Shown here: positions 55,539 through 64,000 of the stretch, piece by piece | Position numbering within the stretch: position 1 is the first letter of the stretch | How the letters are laid out: every line of letters begins with the position of its first letter | Assembly: GCF_963675165.1 (NCBI RefSeq) | Contig: NC_087387.1 | Location: 1,787,501 to 1,851,500 of the forward strand | DNA from: Halichondria panicea | Taxonomy: Eukaryota; Porifera; Demospongiae; Suberitida; Halichondriidae | Direction: 5' to 3' | DNA length: 64,000 nt | The notes under the pieces: model-generated | Told to the model about the DNA's origin: nothing | What the model saw: the letters and a program-made list of their open reading frames with translations, nothing else | Database searches by the model: none | Program-made: the position numbers and the translations under genes

Positions 55539-57708
55539 ATGGATCTAGAGCTTGATCTAGATTCACTACTAACAGAGCTGCTAGAAGCTCAAATGCAATG
55601 GAAGTATATAGGAGGGGCACTAGGTCTTGAAGCATACGAAATTGCAGCAATAGATGAAAAGTGTAAAGATGCAAAAGATGCACTTAGAGAAATGCTGACT
55701 ATCGTTCTCCAAAGGAGATCTGTAACCAGGAAACTACTTACAGAAGTTTTAAGCAAATCTTCGATAAAACTCACTAAACTAGCAGCAAAAGGTGAGTATT
55801 ATATATCTCATGCCCCATTTGTCTGCATGTTCTGAATTTGGTATACCTTGTTATACAAAGGCAACTATATATAATTATGCATGCATTTTTCACGTTACAT
55901 TGTTAAACAGCTCATTCATAACTATAATGTTAACTCAAATAATACTTCCTATAATTTATACTGCATATATATTGCATGACTAAAACATAAAAACACAATA
56001 TTGAGTGCTTGGTTCTACTGCTACTGCATGTATGTGCACCTGCAGTTTCAAATCCAAGGAGTCAAGACGATTCCATTGACAGTGAAACACCAGGTAAACA
56101 CACCACCATGCTGCATGTACTTCTATTAATACTGTGTCTATATATAATGTATGTGCGTGCACCTGCAGTTTCAAATCCAAAGAGTCAAGACGATTCCATT
56201 GACAGTGAAACACCAGGTAAACACACCACCATGCAGTACTTCTACATTAATACTGTGTCTTCTATGTAATAAATTTATTATAGGCCGGTATATACATAAA
56301 CAAAATTTGATTGTGGCTATAGCTATAGATGATACTTTCTATAAGAAAGAAGTTAACTCACAGCATAATTAATACATAATTATATAGAGTGCATGGTATA
56401 CATAGGTAGAGCAAAACACACACCAGCATAAAATTATACCACATAACTTGCATACACTATAATAAAATTAATAGAACGAAGGAATAACGGTATAATTATG
56501 CTGTATACAGCCATGTATATATCGCTTTATTCCCTATATAGCTCGAAAGAAGAGAAAGCAAGATGATAGTCCAGACAGTGGGCAGATCAAAAGAATTAAA
56601 AGCGGTGAATATTTTAACCATCTTGAAATAGCATGTGCATATACCGTATTACTAGAATATTTTGCAGGTGAAAAACTTTTGCGAATGAGCCAAATCAGCA
56701 GAAAATTTGACCCTTACATCTATAATAATTGCATTCTGGCAAGGATCGTGTGTATTTACTAGTAATAATAATAGGCTTTGCGGATTTTATTGTTGCGAAT
56801 TGATCGACCATCGCAAAGTTCGCAAATGTTTGATACTCGCAAAACATTCTATGGTATACAGTTTGCATGCATGTTTACATGCATGCTGTCAGTTTCCCGT
56901 TTTGTTTTGTATAGGTGATGTATTAAAAACGCCAGGCCGTCTTGAACCACCTTATAAGTACACAATGACAAACCAACTACATGGAAATGCCCTAATCATC
57001 AACAACGTCAATTATAAAACTCCATTAACGGTTAGAAAAGGTTCTAACGAGGACAAGAAGGAGTTGAAAAAGGCTCTCGAGACGTTGGGATATGCCGTAG
57101 AGTCTGTAGATGATTTACCAACAGCAGATGATATAAAAACAACAGTTGTTGAGCATGCCAACAAAAATTCAAATCCCGATAGCTTTATTTGCTGCATTTT
57201 GGCACACGGAGAAGAAGGTGCAATAGTAGGACTGGATGGAAGTACGATCAAAATAGCTGAAATTTCAAGAGCTCTAGTCGAACCCCCAAATCCTTGTCAA
57301 AAGTATTTGCACCAAAAGCCTAAAATCTTTTTTATTCAAGCTTGCCAAGGTAGAGACACACCATCAGAACTTGATTGCACAAAAGACGTACCAACTGATC
57401 CTTCTCTTCCGGTTGAAAATCTCGACACGGGTATACCATCTCTTCCTCGTGACAGTGACTTTTTCTACGGATTTGCCTCTTCGTTTGAAACCGCAGCAAC
57501 ACGAAACCCAGATCACGGTGCATCGTATATACAAACCCTTTGCAACGTTCTTGAAACACATTACAAAGATGAAGATCTTGTGACGATGGTAACCAGGGTT
57601 CATTTCAAAGAGGCAGAAAATCCCCATAATATCGGGAATACAAAGCCCTTATACCGACAACAGCCACAACTTGTTTCTACTCTAAGAGGTCAAGTAAAGT
57701 TCAACTAG
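55539..57708 (+). CDS. Death-domain caspase D, second copy
   Basis: Identical to 45839-48008. Exons 55539-55791, 56046-56093, 56169-56216, 56542-56604, 56915-57708. Same caution as for the second caspase C. The p10 relic and the shared 3' flank follow at 58,300-58,530 and 58,638-58,860. Confidence 0.7.
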
Positions 57709-58299
57709 TAATTGAACAGCAAGAGTGTAATTATAAGATACATGCAACTGGAACTTTCTAGCTATAATATATAATAGTTTACTAATAGGCTATGCATGCA
57801 TGCATGCAATTACTTTTGTAGTTTGATTAGATATACTACTCCTTTTGTATCACAATTAATGCATTAATCCAGGTCTATAGGTATGATTGATTGTTTATGC
57901 TTTACTTTCTATTAATAAAGTGAGGTTCATTTAAACGAAACAAACCCTAGCTCCACTGACAACTCTGCAACTGTTATAGGACACACGTGCAAGCAAAATT
58001 TATCTTTTGCGCATGCGCAGACGCCCACGTTTAATTCGGTTATCTGGCCTGCTTCTGGAACTCTATGTATGCTGGAACCAAGGTGTCCGGATAATCTTAT
58101 TTTCTGCCCTTACTATAATTATGATTATTATGAAATTATCAGAGAAACCCATTAATTTGATCTACATTTGTATTGTCTGACAGTGTTAGCATGCATGCAG
58201 GTGCTGATGCCACGGTGGAGGCACCAAAACTATATACAACATGAAGTTACTATATATAGATCTACAGCCTAAACTTACATTGGTGCAAAAAGTGAGACC

Positions 58300-58530
58300 A
58301 CGATCGATTCCAAAGTTCAAAGACGGGCTCACCATACATACAAGTCCTTTGCAAAGTGCTTAAAGAACGGCACAAAGACGAAGATCTTGTAACCATGGTG
58401 ACCAGAGTTCACTATCTAGTGGCAGGAAAGGAGTACAAAATTATGAGAAGCGGAATACCTGTGCCCTAAGCAACAGCCGCAACTGATTTCCACCTTAGAA
58501 ATAGAGACAATTGAATAGTTATAGTATACG
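58300..58530 (+). pseudogene. Broken caspase p10 copy, second copy
   Basis: Same as 48,600-48,830. Confidence 0.75.
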
Positions 58531-59076
58531 CCTAAATCAGGTATAGACACATGTATGTAAGGTATATATTATGTAGGTAGTTTGCATTATGAACTTACAT
58601 TTCGTTATTGACTTGCATGCTGATTTATTAACGAGTGTTGCAAGCTGCGCTGTGCTAATGCCTCTCACCGTTGTTTTGCTTTAATAGATCGAAGAGGTGA
58701 AGAGGTATAATTATACGTTATTATCGTTGATTGCAATTGTTGACAGAATTGAATTCCACACAGTCATTATAGGAGAGGAGCTGAATGGAAACAGAGCCTA
58801 TCTAATGGCTTGAAGAGTCTTCAACGATCTAAAGCAACTGCATGTTATTTAATATGGCGGGCCTGTAGCCAAACAGTGGGAGCAAAGCAGAGTAAGAGAG
58901 AATTTTAAGCACAGACAGTAGTATAAGGATACAACAAATAGCTATAAAGCTAGAGTGAAGTGTGTCCTATAATATAAAAATTAAAACATTAACACATACG
59001 TTTTATTAGCTACAACATGTCAACTAAGTAAGAATACAAAAATATGTCTTAAATGAACATAATATACTAGCACAGT

Positions 59077-61087
59077 CTACTGAAGCAAATTCCTTGTGGC
59101 TAACAAGCTTATTCCATACTGCATGTGTGATTGCATGAGGGAAAAAAAAGGAAATTTGTACAAGGATGTTCTACATTTGTAGGGGACCAGAGAGAAACAG
59201 TTAACTGTTCTGCTGCTGAACATCAGATTTCTTTTAGTTGTTGGATTGTTTGGGAAGTTAGTCAGATTGTGCAGTATTTTTAACAGGCGCCTCAACTGTA
59301 GAGTAGGAAGCCTGGTCAAGGTAAGCAATTCTTCACTCCTCAAATTCCATTTCTTCAAACAGACTCTCATAGCGAATCTCTGAACTTTTTTTATAGATTG
59401 TTGATTTCCGACTTGTGAAATAGGTTCCACACAGAGGAAGTATATTCCAGATGTGGTCTCACAAAGGATGTATACAACTTTAATAGTGTTGTTGGAGAAG
59501 AATTGCCTGAGAACCGGCGATGTAGGAGTCCTATCAACTTCCTTGTTTTATTGCAGATGGTATTGATGAGTGTGCCAGCTCAACTCAGCCGATATGGTAA
59601 TTCCTAGTTAAAAACCTGCTGCAGTATACATAACCATTTAAAAGTAGAGTTGGGGCCTTCCATGAGCGCGAAGTTTTCTTAGAAACAGACATAAACTTAC
59701 ACTTGCCAAGATTGAATTCTAATAATTTGGTGTTCAAAACATTTGAGACTTCTGTAATGTCATTTTGGAGATCAACGTAGTCATTAGAAGATGTGATAAC
59801 TCTGTACAAGGCCATGTCATCAGCAAACATATTAATTACTGGCTTGAGAAATAACATCTGTGACTTGGTTTATGTACGTAATGAACAATATTGGACCCAA
59901 AACCAAGCCTTGGGGCACACCTGAAAGAACATCTAAGCTGCCTGAGTTACTGCCATCAATTCCCACAAACTGTTTCCTCTCCAGTAAGTAACTATGCACC
60001 CAGTTGGGGGAGGGGGATCCCTATAAGGCAGTTAGATGATTTAGCTCTGTGAAAGTAAGTGTTCCCCCTCTTTAATAATTCATGGGGTTTTACTTTTCAC
60101 CTTGATAGTTGTACATGGAATACTGAGTTCCATAATCTGCAGGAATAGTGATTGCCAGGCAAGTACACTGGAGTTAACATCATCAGAATTTACTTTTTCT
60201 TCCCAATCAATCATGTCCAAGAGCTCATTAGAGTCTGCTGCCGAATATTGCCAGATTTTCCAATATTTTCTCTGTTCAGCGGTGGTTCACAAATAGAGAG
60301 AGTCCCAGATGGCCAGAGTTTGCTAGCTTGGAATCGCATTGCAGCGTTTAATATTGCTTGGACAAGAACTAAATCAATAGTTGATGACTGATCAGGATGA
60401 GTTGGAAAGTTAACAATTTGTGACAGTGAATAAAACTTAACAAGTGGGAGTACAGGTAATGCTAATATTAAAGTCTCCAACAATAACTAAATTGGATAAA
60501 AAGGTATATAGAAAGTAAAACATTTGATAAAGTATTAAAAATAGATGACGGTGGACGGTAGAAAACTCCATGCAAGACTGAATTTAAGATGGTTTCTGAG
60601 AAGGGAGACTAACAAAAACTCCAGGCCTGGGGGTGCTGTAAGTAAAACTGAATATTTAACACTATTGTATATACATAGCAACGCCACCACCATGTCTATT
60701 TCTATCTTGACGAACAAAATAATAATTTAATTATCTATCTTTAATATCTTTACATAACCAAATTTCCACGAGACAGAGAACATCAGGGCTAAATGTTTGG
60801 CATACAGCAAGAAGCTCGTCATATTTTGGCAGAAGACTTCGACAATTGTAATAAATAATGGTGAACTGATCATGGGGGAGTTGCCTGTTACAAAAATTAC
60901 TGGGTTGAGAGTTTTCACCCTCCATGTGATGATGCATGCCTAATTGGTCTCTAAAAATTGAGGTGCCCTGGGAGGAGGTGCATGGTTGTGAGTTGTTTCG
61001 ATCCTCAGAAGGTTCCAGCGATGGGTCTAAAGACATTATAGTAATAAATAATTCAGCACATTGTATTGCTGTACAAATGAAAGCTAC
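59077..61087 (-). mobile_element. Dead CR1/L2-like LINE (endonuclease plus reverse transcriptase)
   Basis: Reading leftward: an endonuclease start at about 60,740-60,880 (IIYYNCRSLLPKYDELLAVC, FSPDVLCLVEIWL); an endonuclease middle at about 60,360-60,480 (FYSLSQIVNFPTHPDQSST, IDLVLVQ); an RT palm with FADDMALYRVITSSNDYVD at 59,760-59,830; and a thumb/C-terminal tail at 59,077-59,430. Stops and frameshifts separate the parts and the fingers region is largely missing. It is a different subfamily from the LINE at 15.5-17.9 kb. Positions 59,077-59,688 fall in the duplicated segment. Confidence 0.85.
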
Positions 61088-61567
61088 ATAACATAAAGCT
61101 AGTATTATAGCTTCTTTATCATGATGAATAATTTTGTTTTGCTGCATGCAAACTTGAAGAGGTGATCGACCATAATATGTTGTTAAAACGATCGATGCCA
61201 AAATTCAAGTCTGAAATTAATGGCTGCATCAGCAGAGCCTTGCAGCTATACCAATAGCTATAACGTTCTAGTGCAGAGCTAATTACTAAGTAGAGTAGCA
61301 ACATTTGGTGGACAAGTTTTGCTACACACTCTTCTGAAAAGGCTGCAATAGCATTCCAAGTAGGCATAGACTCTAACTCGAGAACCAAGCATTATTTTGC
61401 AAATCCATCAATAAAATCCAAGAAAACATGACTAAAAGCCTATAGAAACTCTTACTCGAATGTCATTTGAGCAGCTGTAGCAGTCTACGAATGCACAGAC
61501 ACACAGACTGACAGACAGACAGACACACTACCGTATACCTCGCTTGTGCATGCGCACCAAGGCATAA
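61088..61567. mobile_element. Third long copy of the ATGCCTCGGTG dispersed repeat
   Basis: Collinear with 8,850-9,357 (GATCGACCATAATATGTTGT, GTAGCAGTCTACGAATG, CGTATACCTCGCTTGTGCAT). It lies at the 5' side of the LINE and overlaps its apparent first codons. Confidence 0.8.
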
Positions 61568-63430
61568 CAATCTCCCCAAAATTACCTGCTATACGGCCTG
61601 ATTTCAGATTTCTTAGACAGATAGAAATCAGTCAAATTATGTATTTCAGATAGCTTTCAGACACATTTCAGACACAAATCACCCTATAGTAGTGTGTCTG
61701 ACCACAGCCCAGTATGGAAGTTATCAGTGTTGAGGCTACACCGTAATATTACGTGATCACACTAATCATATTCATGGAGGGTAGCTATAGAGACAGTGAC
61801 GTGTGTCAAATGGTTTTATCTATAGTTTCAGTATTAAACCATAATTATAGTATAATAGTTGACCCACCACTTGAAAAACAAAACGGTGACAGCATTCAGA
61901 GGACACTTGCATGAAGGACACATGCTGTTACATAACATAATTATGCATGCACCGCCATGATCTGCTCACCAGATGAACCAATATCCAGTTTTCTCTTATT
62001 TTGAGGTGGGGAAGGTATGCATGACGCAGTAGTGGCTGTACATAAACTATAGCCTCAAAGCATTACAAGTTAGCTGCCACTCGAGACCATAGTGGAATTT
62101 TAGTACCAAAGTATGTGAAAATCTTAATATTCCACGAGAAGCCTACACATTGTAGTGACGTAGCAGAGGCCCAATGTCATCTCCAGTGGCAGTTGTATAC
62201 CGTGCTCTACCGAGATTACGCCCACGTCCGAAATTACGCCCACCCCCACTTTTGAGTGAAAGTTCCTGCATAGGCGAGAATACGCCCACCAGGAAGTGAT
62301 ACATTTGTCAGTGCAGTTTATTGTGTAAGCTGGTTAGCTCTGAATATAGCGCTAGATTACTCAGAGACCGAGACAAGAACAATCTTTTCTAAATCTCTGT
62401 TGAAGAGCATCGAGGTGCCTAATGGTGCTTAATCGGTCAGATTTTCTGCATGACCAATCAAAATTCACACTGGATCATACTTGCAAGTATTATTAGCTAG
62501 GAACCTCTAATATAGTGCGAGCAAGGTAGATTTTGTTACTGAGTGCGTGTGCAGTCCACTGATGAGTCCCGGCACAATAAACATTAGGGACGAAAAGGTC
62601 TAGACCTTCTGGGCTATACCAATGATGGATGATCGACATGATCAATCTCCGTTCTGTAAGTGTATGGCTTTTTGTCACAGCCTTTTCTGCAGCTCAAGCA
62701 CACCTGTCCAGTAAATGTTTCTCCATAGCAATGCCTTCTCATGGATCTGACCAATCAGGTTGCGTAACACCAGGTAGAGGTAGCAGGAGTATGGCTGCCC
62801 AGTTTTCCCAGATTGAGAGCGACAAATGTCGAGAGAGAAGACTTATAAGAGAGAGTGCGTCAATGTGTTCTACATGTACGTATGGTAAGTACTTACTGTA
62901 AGTACAAAACTAAACTTTACATGCTCATCTACATGTATGTTCAGATAATTTTACTCCCTCACTGTAAAAATTTAGTCTACAGTAAGTACAAAACTATGTC
63001 CAGAACAGTGCAAGCTAGGATAATTAACATGCCCTATTAACATGCCGATTTACCTTAGGTTTTTGTTTCTCACATACATTTCACTTGGTCCATTTGCCTA
63101 TTCGTTCTGCAGGTGATGTACAGTTTGGATTCATTGAGAATGACGCTATTTTGATGTGAGGAACTGAACTGGCAGTATTTAAACAGTTACAGTCAAGAGA
63201 TGTGAGTCGTGGTGGTGATGTGTATTCTGATCTAAATAGCAGCTGTTGTATATGCCCCCCCCCCCCCCGCTCCATTAGACTATAACTTTCACTTTCAGCA
63301 TTAACACACACACACAAACGGACTACCGTATACCTCGCTTGCGCATGCGCACCGAGAGCATAATTATTCTCGGCCACAGCAATTATGTCTGCATGCAGTC
63401 ACATGGTATTCCTCTGATCTGTTCCTATAG
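61568..63430. other. Repeat-rich spacer
   Basis: Holds an ACCGAGATTACGCCCAC block (62,202-62,292) like 18,329-18,425. A short open frame at 62,629-62,901 ends at a plausible donor (ATGGTAAGTA), but I recognise no protein. A C-run lies at 63,257-63,269, and a tail piece of the ATGCCTCGGTG repeat at 63,300-63,362. Confidence 0.4.
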
Positions 63431-63524
63431 GACCATAGAGGCCTCTCTTCCAATCGAACGCTACCAAGGTCACACACAGGAGGTGTGCAGGCTCAGATGG
63501 TCACCTGACGGTCAGCTCCTATGA
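63431..63524 (+). pseudogene. Orphan Cdc20/Fizzy-like WD40 exon
   Basis: After an acceptor-like CTATAG it reads TIEASLPIERYQGHTQEVC then RLRWSPDGQLL and a stop. GHTQEVCxLxWSPDG is characteristic of a WD40 blade in the Cdc20/Cdh1 family, where LLASGGND would follow. The frame breaks exactly there and no donor is visible, so I call it a stranded fragment. Confidence 0.6.
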
Positions 63525-64000
63525 TGTTTTCAGAGTACGAAGCTTGCACGTACATGTACGTGTACTTTAGATCGAGTCATCCAATGCAAATGTTCCTACA
63601 CAAAGATGCCTCTCAATCAGCAAATAAGCAAATAAAGCCTCTCTATAGAAAACCCGTTTTCAGGTGCACCTGCACAGCATGTATATCTCCCACTCACTTT
63701 TGGTCGCATCATTTATAATAGGGTCACAGGCCAATGTTACGTGCTCAATTAGACACTAACGTACTTTTTGTTAAACCATGCATAGATACAGGAAGAGAGG
63801 GATTGGCAACAAAAGCGCCTCGAATAGCCATCCGTGTTTCCCTGCGGTTTAATTGAGGCCGCCTACTTTCAACGTTGGGAAAAATGGCCAGACACAAAAT
63901 AAGAGACAAACGATTGTTTTACTGTCAGTATAAGCATTTTGCTGCTTAACTTTCAGTTCAATGCAGCTAGTGCTTTAGGCCATATATGCTACACAGTACA
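63525..64000. other. Right edge, no gene recognised
   Basis: At 63,788-63,835 a GGAAGAGAGGGATTGGCAAC block with GAATAGCCATCCGTG recalls 6,581-6,632 (GGAAGGGAAGGATTGGCAAC, GCTATCCGTGAC). A member of the same unnamed family. Confidence 0.35.

Larger units (their letters stand above)
50189..59688. repeat. Second copy of 40,489-49,988 (offset 9,700), probably an unmerged contig overlap
   Basis: No difference was seen between the two 9,500-bp copies, coding or non-coding, including microsatellite-like runs and the 19-base A-run. The copy starts right after the gap and the first copy ends right before it. Features inside repeat those described for 40.5-50.0 kb. Confidence 0.95.

Noticed and set aside
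50189-59688. A true recent tandem duplication giving four divergent caspases
   Set aside because: Perfect identity and breakpoints exactly at the gap favour an unmerged overlap; kept only as an alternative.
62629-62901. 90-codon frame ending at a GTAAGT site
   Set aside because: Could be an exon, but I recognise no domain and it lies in repeats; described in the spacer instead.
9313-63377. Recurring frames with [11 protein letters not shown] (about 9.3, 16.3 and 63.3 kb)
   Set aside because: They come from the end of one dispersed repeat and differ in frame around it; not a conserved gene.

Overview
The window is animal nuclear DNA, most likely from a demosponge. It is AT-rich, has small GT-AG introns, is dense in short transposon relics, and carries death-domain caspases, SRCR receptors and a TKL-type kinase. 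The species assignment is inference.

Layout. 0.1-1.7 kb (+): 3' exons of a mitochondrial aspartate/glutamate carrier (aralar/citrin type). 2.4-6.0 kb (-): a complete seven-exon aldonolactone oxidase (L-gulonolactone/arabinonolactone oxidase family), converging on the carrier. 6-9.4 kb: transposon relics. 9.4-21.9 kb: an orphan MTHFD1 exon, a nine-exon death-domain caspase gene whose linker is built from duplicated phase-1 mini-exons, a dead LINE with a PHD-finger ORF1 in one of its introns, and a broken p10 copy downstream. 22-23.7 kb: a foldback element and a duplicated 3' flank. 23.7-26.7 kb (-): a single-exon 999-residue protein joining a protein kinase, a coiled coil and three SNAP-25/SNAP-29-like SNARE motifs. 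28.9-31.6 kb: MITEs and a dead MULE/SWIM transposase. 34.3-39.1 kb (+): two tandem SRCR receptors; the second has a 150-residue tail full of ITAM-spaced YxxL/I motifs, the first a short tail with one tyrosine. 40-49.4 kb: a transposon with an intact nuclease-like ORF, two divergent death-domain caspases (C on -, D on +), decayed MTHFD1 exons and another p10 relic.

49,989-50,188 is a 200-N gap. The 9,500 bases before it (40,489-49,988) are repeated after it (50,189-59,688) with no difference seen. This looks like two overlapping contigs left unmerged, so the second pair of caspases is probably not real. 59.1-61.1 kb continues into a dead CR1/L2-like LINE; 61-64 kb holds repeats and an orphan Cdc20-like WD40 exon.

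Themes. The genes point to innate recognition and cell death: scavenger-type receptors with tyrosine signalling tails, death-domain caspases, and a kinase that looks able to join SNARE bundles. Co-operation between them is not shown by the sequence. The caspase A and caspase D loci are collinear (MTHFD1 relic, death-domain caspase, p10 relic, shared 3' flank), so they come from an old segmental duplication. A second theme is a set of unrelated-looking elements that all begin TAG, end CTA and have 8-9 bp target-site duplications, in a window that also holds a dead MULE transposase.
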